This document shows positions 8,773-16,081 of a stretch of 64,000 nucleotides of DNA, in pieces. The translations under genes were made by a program, and so were the position numbers. The notes under the pieces are model-generated. The model was not told the DNA's origin, did no database searches, and saw only the letters and a list, made by a program, of their open reading frames with translations. The number at the start of each line of letters is the position of its first letter. Within the stretch, counting starts at the first letter, position 1. This stretch comes from AWTP1-13 sp033764875. Lineage in GTDB: Bacteria; Pseudomonadota; Alphaproteobacteria; Rhizobiales; Hyphomicrobiaceae. The DNA lies in the NCBI GenBank assembly GCA_033764875.1, contig JANRIO010000072.1:1-64000 (forward strand), read 5' to 3'.

Positions 8773-8789
8773 GGGGGAGGCCCCCTCAG
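8769..8789. terminator. Bidirectional hairpin containing both convergent stop codons
   Basis: CTGAGGGGG (8769-8777), loop AGG, then CCCCCTCAG (8781-8789): a perfect 9-bp stem. The TGA of the rightward GT39 gene and the TCA (TGA on the minus strand) of the leftward GST gene both lie inside the stem. No T-run follows on either side. A bidirectional terminator is the likeliest role. Confidence 0.6.
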
Positions 8790-9451
8790 ATATGCTTGAA
8801 CATGTGCCGGCGCGCCTCGTCGTCCATCTCGGTCTTGAACGTGAAGCGGTCCTTGAGCGTCTTGGCGCGCTGCGCGGCCGGCCGCGCGTCGATCTCGTCG
8901 TGCAGCCGCTTGAGGTTCGGCAGCTTCGCCCAAGCCTCCTCGCCGAGGATGAAGGGCACCATGCGCGCCCATCCCCACAGCGCCATGTCGACGATCGAGT
9001 AGGCATCGCCCACCATGTAGGGCTGCTTGGCCAGACGCGCGTCGGCGATGCCGAAGTGCCGGCTCGCCTCGTACTGGTAGCGCGTGTTGGCGTAGGCGAT
9101 CTTCTCCGGCGCGAAATGCTTGAAGTGCACCGCCTGCCCGCCGTAGGGGCCGATGCCCGTGGCGACGAACATGAGCCACGACAGCAGCTCGCCGCGCGCC
9201 GCGGGCGGCGGCAGGAACTTGCCGGTTTTCTCCGCGAGGTAGAGCAGGATGGCGTTGCTGTCGAACACGACCTTGCCGTCGTCGACGATCAGCGGCACCT
9301 TGCCGTTGGGGTTGAGCGCCAGGTACGCCGGGTTGAACTGCTCTCCCTTGCGCGTGTCGACGGCGACGGGCTCGTAGGCCAGCCCCGCCTCCTCGAGATA
9401 CAGCGCGATCTTGGTCGGGTTGGGCGAGCCGTTGAAATAGAACTTGAGCAT
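8786..9451 (-). CDS. Glutathione S-transferase family protein
   Basis: 221-residue cytosolic GST. An N-terminal thioredoxin-like domain (about residues 1-80: FYFNGSPNPTKIALYLEE, LNPNGKVPLIVDDG, DSNAILLYLAEKTG) is followed by an all-helical domain with the usual DAYSIVDMALWGW capping motif. The candidate catalytic Ser is in FNGSPNP. It resembles bacterial YfcG/YghU or theta-like GSTs; the substrate is unknown. ATG at 9451. It is transcribed alone, divergent from the MFS gene and convergent with the GT39 gene. Confidence 0.88.
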   Translation of the reverse strand: MLKFYFNGSPNPTKIALYLEEAGLAYEPVAVDTRKGEQFNPAYLALNPNGKVPLIVDDGKVVFDSNAILLYLAEKTGKFLPPPAARGELLSWLMFVATGIGPYGGQAVHFKHFAPEKIAYANTRYQYEASRHFGIADARLAKQPYMVGDAYSIVDMALWGWARMVPFILGEEAWAKLPNLKRLHDEIDARPAAQRAKTLKDRFTFKTEMDDEARRHMFKHI

Positions 9452-9686
9452 CCGGAAAATCTCCTTGGGGCGTGGACGGGCGCGCGCTTTTCGTCGCCCG
9501 CAGCCACAAGGTGGCGCGGCACATCCCCTGTCAAGGTTCGGGGCCCCCGCGGCAGCCGTCAGATCGCTGATCGTGCCTTCACTTCGGCGTGAGCCTTGCC
9601 CATCTCAAAATGCAGAGTTGCCAACCGGGCAGTTCGGGCCGGGCGCGATTGACGCCTGCTCGTGACGCGGTCATGGTGCCTGCGCC

Positions 9687-10910
9687 ATGACCACCGTCAG
9701 CCCCGCATCCTCCCTCGCCGGCCAGGCCGCGCGCCGGCCGCTGCTGCCGATCCTCGTTGCGTTGAGCGGCGCGCATTTCCTCAACGACGTCATCCAGTCG
9801 ATGATCCCGGCCATGTACCCGCTCCTGAAGGAGACGTTCAGGCTGGACTTCGCGCAGATCGGTCTCATTACGCTGGCCTTCCAGGTGACCTCCTCGCTGC
9901 TGCAGCCGGCATTCGGCTTCGTGACCGACCGCCGGCCCTGGCCCTACGCCATGGTGGCCGGCATGGGGGCGACGCTGTCGGGCCTGCTCGCGCTCGCCTT
10001 CGCGCAAAGCTACGCCATGGTGGTGCTGGCGGCGGCCCTCGTCGGCCTGGGCTCGGCCGTCTTTCACCCCGAGGCGACGCGCATGGCGCGCCACGCCGCG
10101 GCCGGCCAGCAGGGCTTCGCGCAAGGCATCTTCCAGATCGGCGGGCACGCGGGCTACGCGGCGGGGCCGTTGCTTGTGGCCGCGCTCGTGATGCCGAATG
10201 GCCAGACGAGCCTCGCCTGGGTCTCGATCGTCGCCCTGATCGCGATGCTGCTGATGGCCTGGACCGGGTCGCGCTATGCCGAGATGCGCCGGGCCCAGCA
10301 GGCGTCCAGCGGCAAGGGCCGGCCGGCGGCCGAGCGCGCGCACCTGCCCGCGCGCACGGTTCTGCTCGCGATGGTGCTCTTGATCGTGCTGCTCCTGTCC
10401 AAGAGCGCCTACCAGGCGGGGTTCACCTCGTTCTACACGTTCTATCTGATCGAGGTGTTCGGCGTCAGCGTGAAGACCTCGCAGATCATGCTGTTCCTGT
10501 TCCTCGTCGTTGGCGCGGTCGGCGTGATCGTCGGGGGCATGATCGGCGACCGCATCGGCCGCGACCGTGTGATCTGGCTGTCGATCCTCGGCACTCTGCC
10601 GTTCGCGCTGATGCTGCCCTACGCCAACCTGTTCTGGACTGGCGTGCTCAGCATCTTCATCGGCTTCATCATAGCGAGCGCTTTCTCGGCGATCCTGATC
10701 TTTGCCATCGACCTCGTGCCGCACCGTGTGGGGCTCGTGGGAGGGCTGTTCTACGGGCTCGCCTTCGGTCTGGGCGGGCTTTCGGCAGCAGCGCTTGGGC
10801 TGGTGGCCGACGCCTGGGGCATCGTCGCCATGTTCAAGGTCTGCGCCTGGCTGCCGGCCCTCGGCCTGTTGACCTTCTTCCTGCCCGACACGCGCGCGCG
10901 GGCGGCCTAG
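9687..10910 (+). CDS. MFS exporter, fosmidomycin-resistance (Fsr) type
   Basis: 407-residue, 12-helix major facilitator protein. The N-terminus LSGAHFLNDVIQSMIPAMYP and the following FGFVTDRRPWPY loop are typical of the Fsr subgroup, known in E. coli for fosmidomycin export. The second half has the conserved GGMIGDRIGRDR loop. It probably exports a small anionic compound in exchange for protons; the natural substrate is unknown. ATG at 9687. It is monocistronic, with a hairpin right after the stop shared with the convergent fpr gene. Confidence 0.85.
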   Translation: MTTVSPASSLAGQAARRPLLPILVALSGAHFLNDVIQSMIPAMYPLLKETFRLDFAQIGLITLAFQVTSSLLQPAFGFVTDRRPWPYAMVAGMGATLSGLLALAFAQSYAMVVLAAALVGLGSAVFHPEATRMARHAAAGQQGFAQGIFQIGGHAGYAAGPLLVAALVMPNGQTSLAWVSIVALIAMLLMAWTGSRYAEMRRAQQASSGKGRPAAERAHLPARTVLLAMVLLIVLLLSKSAYQAGFTSFYTFYLIEVFGVSVKTSQIMLFLFLVVGAVGVIVGGMIGDRIGRDRVIWLSILGTLPFALMLPYANLFWTGVLSIFIGFIIASAFSAILIFAIDLVPHRVGLVGGLFYGLAFGLGGLSAAALGLVADAWGIVAMFKVCAWLPALGLLTFFLPDTRARAA

Positions 10911-10911
10911 T

Positions 10912-10932
10912 CGCGGTCCTTGACGGGCCGCG
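10912..10932. terminator. Convergent-gene hairpin
   Basis: CGCGGTCC (10912-10919), loop TTGAC, GGGCCGCG (10925-10932): an 8-bp stem with one G-U pair. It occupies most of the 25-bp gap between the MFS and fpr stops. There is no T-run; probably a shared terminator. Confidence 0.5.
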
Positions 10933-10935
10933 CCG

Positions 10936-11709
10936 CTACTTCTCGACGAAGGCGCGCTCGACGACGTATTGGCCGGGCGTGTGGTTGGAGCCTTCCGCGA
11001 AGCCGCGGGCGTCGAGCATCGCCTTGAGGTCGGCGATCATCTGCGGGCTGCCGCACATCATGACCCGGTCGTGCTCCGCCTCGAGCGGCGGCATGCCGGT
11101 GTCGGTGAACAGCTTGCCGCTCTCGACCAGCTCCGTGATCCGCCCCTGGTGCCAGAACGGCTCGCGCGTGACGGTGGGATAGTAGATCAGCTTCTGCGCG
11201 ATCATCTCGCCGACCAGCTCGTCCTTGGGCAGCTCGTTGCGGATGCGGTCGCCGTAGGCGAGCTCGGCCACCTGCCGGCAGCCGTGCACGAGCACGATCC
11301 GCTCGTAGCGCTCGTAGGTCTCGGGATCGCGGATGATGGCGAGGAACGGGGCGAGCCCCGTGCCCGTGCTCCACAGGTAGAGCACCCGCCCCGGCGTCAG
11401 GTTGTCGAGGACGAGGGTGCCGGTCGGCTTGCGTCCGACCAGGATGCGGTCGCCGGGCTTGATGTGCTGCAGGCGCGAGGTCAGCGGCCCGTCCGGCACC
11501 TTGATGGACAGGAACTCCAGCCGGTCGTCGTAGTTGGTCGAGGCCAGCGAGTAGGCCCGCAGCAGCGGCTTGCCCTCGAGCTCCAGCCCGATCATGACGA
11601 ACTGCCCGTTCGAGAACCGGAACGCGGGGCTGCGCGTCGCCGTGAAGCTGAACATGCTGTCTGTCCAGTGGTGGACGTCGAGCACGGTTTCGGTGGCAAG
11701 GGCGCTCAC
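10936..11709 (-). CDS. fpr: Ferredoxin--NADP(+) reductase
   Basis: 257-residue bacterial-type FNR that exchanges electrons between NADPH and ferredoxin or flavodoxin in the cytoplasm. The FAD domain has the RxYS motif (RAYSLAS, near residue 48). The NADP domain has GTGLAPFLAI and the MMCGSPQM loop, and the chain ends in the family VERAFVEK tail. Length fits subclass I Fpr. ATG at 11709. In other proteobacteria fpr responds to oxidative stress, but no SoxR or OxyR site was recognised upstream. It is monocistronic. Confidence 0.92.
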   Translation of the reverse strand: MSALATETVLDVHHWTDSMFSFTATRSPAFRFSNGQFVMIGLELEGKPLLRAYSLASTNYDDRLEFLSIKVPDGPLTSRLQHIKPGDRILVGRKPTGTLVLDNLTPGRVLYLWSTGTGLAPFLAIIRDPETYERYERIVLVHGCRQVAELAYGDRIRNELPKDELVGEMIAQKLIYYPTVTREPFWHQGRITELVESGKLFTDTGMPPLEAEHDRVMMCGSPQMIADLKAMLDARGFAEGSNHTPGQYVVERAFVEK

Positions 11710-12092
11710 GTGTTCGGTCCTCCGGAGGGTCTGCGCAAGGGCGCGTGCGCGCCGGCGGCCTGCGACGCAGCGGGATCAAAGCGTGGCGGCGAGCGGCCCG
11801 GGAGGCGGTTTGTTGTCACACGAACAATCGCCGGCGAACGGATTTGGGAGGCCCGGACTGGGAGCGAGCGCGAATCGCCCGAGATGTTGCGCAATTGCAT
11901 CAATCCGGGGCGAGCATCCCCGCACTTGCGCGATTCCACGCGTGTCATCCACAGATCGCTGCCCGTATGACGTGGTGGCCCGGCAACAGGTCTGGACAAC
12001 TCGGCGCCGGATCAAGCAAACAAGGTTGCCGTCGCCGGGGTGCGCCTATAGCGTCGCCGGGCAGGGGGTTGGGTAATTGCGTAGGGCGTGCA
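11710..12092. other. Divergent intergenic region, fpr/lipoprotein
   Basis: 383 bp between divergent genes with no credible coding sequence on either strand. It contains the 8-bp palindrome TTGCGCAA at 11887-11894 and, before the lipoprotein gene, TATAGC near 12050 with TTGCCG about 15 bp upstream, a weak promoter candidate. Nothing else is supported. Confidence 0.4.
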
Positions 12093-12368
12093 ATGGTTTA
12101 TCGCTGGGCTGCGATAATATGCGTGCTGCTCGTGTCCGGGTGTGCGTCGGGAACGGATAATTACGGTCCCCCGGTCAGCCGTGCCGAGGCTGCAATGATC
12201 GCCGAGGCGAAAGCCGCGTCCGCACAGTGCTGGCATCGCGCCTACATGCGCCGCAGCGGGCGCGAGGATGATGCCGAGGAGATGGACTTCGACAACGGAC
12301 GCCTTCGCGCTGCCCATGATGCGTGCATGCGCCGGATGGGCTTCGTGCAGGTTCCGCGCGGCGGCTGA
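12093..12368 (+). CDS. Small predicted lipoprotein, function unknown
   Basis: 91-residue protein with a short signal peptide and a lipobox ending at C17 (VSGC). The mature part has CWHRAY, a cluster of acids (REDDAEEMDFDN) and CMRRMGF near the end. The two later Cys could form a disulfide. No family was recognised, though small alphaproteobacterial lipoproteins of this kind (Cys-rich, ending in RMGF) are common hypothetical proteins. The ATG at 12093 is chosen because it opens the signal peptide; the longer upstream frame has no protein-like character. Confidence 0.6.
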   Translation: MVYRWAAIICVLLVSGCASGTDNYGPPVSRAEAAMIAEAKAASAQCWHRAYMRRSGREDDAEEMDFDNGRLRAAHDACMRRMGFVQVPRGG

Positions 12369-12485
12369 CGCATCGCGCCTGCGTCCTCCGCAAGGCAGGC
12401 ATTCGCGCCATGTCGCGGCTTCGTCTCCCATCGCCGCGCCTCTCCCTTATAAACACCCAAGCGCGATTCAGACGGGGGCAGGCAC

Positions 12486-13631
12486 GTGGACTTCGATCTC
12501 ATCCTCAAGGGCGGCCGGGTCATCGACCCCTCGCAGAAGCTCGACGCCGTATGTGACGTCGCCTTCGCTGGCGGCAAGGTGGCCAAGGTCGCGCCGGGGC
12601 TCGTCGCCGGTCCGCACACCGATGTCCGTGACGCCTCCCGCTACATCGTCACGCCGGGCCTGATCGATCTGCACACGCACGTCTACTGGGGCGGCACCTC
12701 GCTCAGCGTCAGTGCCGACGAGCTCTGCCGCATCTCGGGCGTCACCACCTCCGTCGACACCGGCAGCGCCGGGCCCGGCAACTTCGCGGGCTTCCGCAAG
12801 CACGTCATCGAGACCTCGAGCGTGCGCATCCTTGCCTATCTGCACATCTCCTTCGCCGGCATCTACGCCTTCTCCGGCACCATCATGGTGGGCGAGAGCG
12901 AGGACATGCGCCTGATGGCGCCGGCTGATGCCGTGCGCGTCGCCCAGGCCAACCGCGACGTCATCGTCGGCATCAAGGTGCGCGTCGGCGCGCACGCCTC
13001 GGGCGCCTCGGGCGTTGCCCCTCTCGACATGGCGCTCGAGGTCGCCGAGGAGGTTGGCATGCCGCTCATGGCCCATATCGATCATCCCCCGCCGAGCTAC
13101 GAGGACGTGATCGGGCGCCTGCGCCCGGGCGACGTCCTCACCCACGCCTTCCGGCCCTTCCCGAATTCGCCCGCCACCGCCCAAGGCACCGTCAAGAAGG
13201 CGGTGCGCGAGGCGCGCGACCGCGGCGTGCTGTTCGACATCGGCCACGGCAAGGGCTCCTTCTCCTTCAAGACGGCACGCGCCATGCTGGCCAACGGCTT
13301 CCTGCCCGACACCATCTCCTCGGACGTGCACGCGCTGTGCATCGACGGGCCGGCCTTCGAGCAGGTGACGACCATGTCGAAGTTCCTCTGCCTCGGCATG
13401 AGCCTCGGTGAGGTGGTGGCGGCCTCGACGGTGAACGCGGCCTTTGCCCTCAAGCGCCCCGAGCTTGGCAGCCTCAAGCCCGGCAGCGCCGGCGATGCGA
13501 CGCTCCTCACGGTCGACGAGGGACGCTTCGACTACGTTGACGTGGTCGGCGAGCATGTCACCGGCGACCGCAAGATCACCTCGCACGGTGCCGTGGTCGC
13601 CGGCCGCTGGTGGACGCCGCCGGCGTCCTGA
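12486..13631 (+). CDS. Amidohydrolase/deacetylase family metallohydrolase
   Basis: 381-residue cyclic amidohydrolase with a two-metal TIM barrel. Visible ligands are HTHVYWG near residue 61, the carbamylatable Lys in VGIKVR, HIDHPPP, HAFRPF, and Asp in SSDVHA. It is close to dihydroorotase-like and N-acyl-amino-acid deacetylase subfamilies. Natural substrates are poorly known and may be N-acetylated amino acids or cyclic amides. The start is a GTG at 12486 directly before the MDFDLILKGG family start; the RBS is weak. It stands 71 bp before yccF. It is not part of the purine island and should not be called allantoinase or hydantoinase without data. Confidence 0.78.
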   Translation: MDFDLILKGGRVIDPSQKLDAVCDVAFAGGKVAKVAPGLVAGPHTDVRDASRYIVTPGLIDLHTHVYWGGTSLSVSADELCRISGVTTSVDTGSAGPGNFAGFRKHVIETSSVRILAYLHISFAGIYAFSGTIMVGESEDMRLMAPADAVRVAQANRDVIVGIKVRVGAHASGASGVAPLDMALEVAEEVGMPLMAHIDHPPPSYEDVIGRLRPGDVLTHAFRPFPNSPATAQGTVKKAVREARDRGVLFDIGHGKGSFSFKTARAMLANGFLPDTISSDVHALCIDGPAFEQVTTMSKFLCLGMSLGEVVAASTVNAAFALKRPELGSLKPGSAGDATLLTVDEGRFDYVDVVGEHVTGDRKITSHGAVVAGRWWTPPAS

Positions 13632-13702
13632 GCCGTAGCCCCTGCGCGCGCCGGCGCGCCGCGCCGGCCGGGCCTGGGAATTCTTGCAGGAGGACACCCG
13701 GC

Positions 13703-14125
13703 ATGAGCCTGCCCGCGTTCGCGCTCAACGTGCTCTGGATCGTGTTCGGCGGCCTTGCCGCCGCCGTCGCCTGGGGCTTGGCCGCTGTGATCATGGCGAT
13801 CACCATCATCGGCATTCCCTGGGCCCGCGCCGCCTTCAACATCGCCATCTACACCTTCCTGCCCTTCGGGCAGACGGCTGTCCCCCGCCAGGAGGTGCTC
13901 GGGCGCGGCGACATCGGCACGGGCCTGCTCGGCTTCATCGGCAACCTGGTCTGGCTCCTGCTCGCGGGCTGGTGGCTGGCGCTGCTGCACGTCGTCTTGG
14001 CGCTGGCCTTCGCCATCACCATCATCGGCCTGCCGTTTGCCTGGGCGCACCTGAAGCTCGCCCGCCTGGCGCTCTGGCCGATCGGCAAGATGGTGGTGCC
14101 CTACGAGGCCTTGCCGCGGCGCTGA
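13703..14125 (+). CDS. YccF-domain inner-membrane protein
   Basis: 140-residue membrane protein with two YccF repeats: an ITIIGIPWARAAF block near residues 30-45 and the matching ITIIGLPFAWAHL block near 105-120, with about four hydrophobic segments. Function in bacteria is unknown. The ATG at 13703 follows a strong AGGAGG-type RBS at 13687-13693, which excludes the longer upstream frame. A role in ion or sugar transport is sometimes suggested for relatives but nothing here supports a choice. Confidence 0.82.
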   Translation: MSLPAFALNVLWIVFGGLAAAVAWGLAAVIMAITIIGIPWARAAFNIAIYTFLPFGQTAVPRQEVLGRGDIGTGLLGFIGNLVWLLLAGWWLALLHVVLALAFAITIIGLPFAWAHLKLARLALWPIGKMVVPYEALPRR

Positions 14126-14272
14126 GCCTGCGGCGCAACCGCCCTGGCACGCGGCGGCGGCGCGCCCCATGTCATACCCTTGACACGTGCCCTGGCTTGG
14201 AAGGGTCTCGCGGCCGTGTGGGTGCGGAACGTTGCGCCGAGCCGCCGGCGGCAGCCGAAGGAGAAGGTTCCC

Positions 14273-15211
14273 TTGAGCACAAAGCAGCAGCCCCCCTCCA
14301 TTGATACCAAGCTCTCGAAACGCGAGCAGGTCGAGGCCGAGATCGCCGACACCCTCGACGAGGAGCTCGAGCTCGAGATGGACGACCAGCGCCTGGCCGA
14401 GCTCGTCGGCCACATGGCGCAGGAGCCGGAGCCGCTCGTCGGCGGGCGAGCGTTCTACTTCAAGGAGTTGCTGCGCCTGCAGAAGGAGCTGGTGAAGCTG
14501 CAGGATTGGGTCGTTCACACCAAGTCGAAGGTGGTCGTGCTGTTCGAGGGCCGCGACGCTGCCGGCAAGGGGGGCGCCATCAAGCGCGTCGCCCAGCGGC
14601 TCAACCCGCGCGTCTGCCGCATCGTCGCCCTGCCGGCGCCCAGCGACCGCCAGCGCACGCAATGGTACTTCCAGCGCTACATCGAGCATCTGCCTGCGGG
14701 GGGCGAGATCGTGCTGTTCGATCGCAGCTGGTACAACCGGGCCGGAGTCGAGCGCGTGATGGGCTTCTGCTCGGAGGCCGATGTGGAGGAGTTCTTCCGC
14801 AGCGTGCCCGAGTTCGAGCGCATGCTCGTGCGCTCCGGCATCCGCCTCATCAAGTATTGGTTCTCGATCACGCACGAGGAGCAGCACCTGCGCTTCCAGA
14901 TGCGCATCCACGACCCCCTGAAGCAGTGGAAGCTGTCGCCCATGGACCTCGAGTCCCGCAATCGCTGGGCGCAGTACACCAAGGCCAAGGAGGACATGCT
15001 GGCCCGCACCCACATGCCCGAGGCGCCCTGGTGGATCGTCGAGGCCGTCGACAAGAAGCGGGCCCGCCTCAACATGATCGCGCACCTGCTGGCCCAGGTG
15101 CCCTACTCGGACGTGCCGCAAGCGCCTGTCGCCCTGCCGGCGGCGCCGGGCGTGGAAGGCTACGTGCCCAAGCCCATCCCGCCCGATCTCTACGTGCCGA
15201 AGCTGTATTGA
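14273..15211 (+). CDS. ppk2: Polyphosphate kinase 2 (PPK2)
   Basis: 312-residue PPK2 that uses polyphosphate to phosphorylate nucleotides in the cytoplasm. Walker A is EGRDAAGKGG (residues 92-101), the Walker B region is VLFDRSWYNR with D150, and the family lid (NPRVCRIVALPAPSDRQRTQ) and FWYNR/THEEQ elements are present. A single PPK2 domain and the C-terminal ISPMDLESR-like segment (LSPMDLESR) suggest class I. The TTG at 14273 is chosen because AAGGAGAAGG sits seven bases upstream; the next upstream candidate at 14180 adds basic low-complexity sequence. ADP versus GDP preference is not readable. Confidence 0.9.
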   Translation: MSTKQQPPSIDTKLSKREQVEAEIADTLDEELELEMDDQRLAELVGHMAQEPEPLVGGRAFYFKELLRLQKELVKLQDWVVHTKSKVVVLFEGRDAAGKGGAIKRVAQRLNPRVCRIVALPAPSDRQRTQWYFQRYIEHLPAGGEIVLFDRSWYNRAGVERVMGFCSEADVEEFFRSVPEFERMLVRSGIRLIKYWFSITHEEQHLRFQMRIHDPLKQWKLSPMDLESRNRWAQYTKAKEDMLARTHMPEAPWWIVEAVDKKRARLNMIAHLLAQVPYSDVPQAPVALPAAPGVEGYVPKPIPPDLYVPKLY

Positions 15212-15250
15212 GCGGTCGGATGGCGAGGGCGCCGCGAGCGCCGGGCCCGC

Positions 15251-15967
15251 TCATCGCTCCCACGGCCCGCCGTGATAGCGCACGGCGGGCGTGCGGTGGT
15301 CCTCCAGCACGAGCAGCAGCATCGAGCCGGCGAGGAAGCCGCCGATGTGCGCCCACCAGGCGATGCCGCTGCCTGCGAACGGCATGAACAGCTCGCTGGT
15401 GCCCTGCAGCAGTTGCGTGAGGAACCAGATCCCAGCGAACACGATCGCCGGCACACTGAAGAAGACCGGGATGATGACGATCAGCACCAGCACGCGGATC
15501 CAGGCGAAGGGGAAGCGCACCGCATAGGCCGCGATCACGCCGGCGATGGCCCCCGAGGCTCCGAGCGCCGGGATCGTGGACGTGGCGTTGAAGGCGGCGT
15601 GGGTGAGGCTCGCCAGGATCCCGGCGAGAAGATAGAGCGCGGCAAAGCGCATCGGGCCCAGCCGGTCCTCCAGCGCCGGGCCGAAGATCCACAGCGTCCA
15701 CAGGTTCATGATGATGTGCAGGAAGCCGCCGTGCAGGAACGTGTTGGTGAGGAACGGCGTGACATCGAGCGGCGACAGCCCGATGCGCCAGCCCCAGGAC
15801 GGCACGAAGTAGCGCGCCGGCACCAGCCCGTGCTGGGCAATGAATACCTCGAGCTGTTGCGGATTGAGCGTCAGCTCGTAGAGGAAGGCCGCCACGTTGG
15901 CCGCGATCAGCAGCCAGACGACGATCGGGTCGTGCGTGCGATAGACGTTGTCACGAAGCGGAAACAC
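15251..15967 (-). CDS. Rhomboid-family intramembrane serine protease
   Basis: 238-residue, six-helix rhomboid that cuts transmembrane substrates within the membrane. The catalytic dyad is visible: S138 in GASGAIAG and H207 in HIGGFLAG. The family HGGFLHIIMNLWTLWIFG segment is present near residue 75. The GTG at 15967 is preferred, preceded by GAGGT at suitable spacing; an ATG at 16039 would add an Arg-rich leader unlike the family. It is convergent with ppk2. The substrate is unknown. Confidence 0.88.
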   Translation of the reverse strand: MFPLRDNVYRTHDPIVVWLLIAANVAAFLYELTLNPQQLEVFIAQHGLVPARYFVPSWGWRIGLSPLDVTPFLTNTFLHGGFLHIIMNLWTLWIFGPALEDRLGPMRFAALYLLAGILASLTHAAFNATSTIPALGASGAIAGVIAAYAVRFPFAWIRVLVLIVIIPVFFSVPAIVFAGIWFLTQLLQGTSELFMPFAGSGIAWWAHIGGFLAGSMLLLVLEDHRTPAVRYHGGPWER

Positions 15968-16081
15968 GTGCGCGACCTCGCTTGCCGGCGGCCTGCCGGA
16001 CTGCCGGCGCCGCCACCCGCGCCAGCATAACGGCCTCACCCCGTGCTGTCGCCCGCGGCCGGGGCCGCAGGCGCGGCGGGC

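Noticed and set aside
11887..11894. TTGCGCAA palindrome in the fpr/lipoprotein gap as an operator
   Set aside because: Only 8 bp and no partner copy nearby; too weak to call.
12486..13631. Allantoinase or dihydropyrimidinase assignment to complete the purine pathway
   Set aside because: Motifs fit the amidohydrolase/deacetylase subgroup rather than allantoinase, and the gene is 18 kb from the purine island.
13646..13659. 14-bp GC palindrome GCGCGCCGGCGCGC between the amidohydrolase and yccF genes
   Set aside because: It has no loop space and is pure G/C in a GC-rich region, so it is likely by chance; no T-run supports termination.
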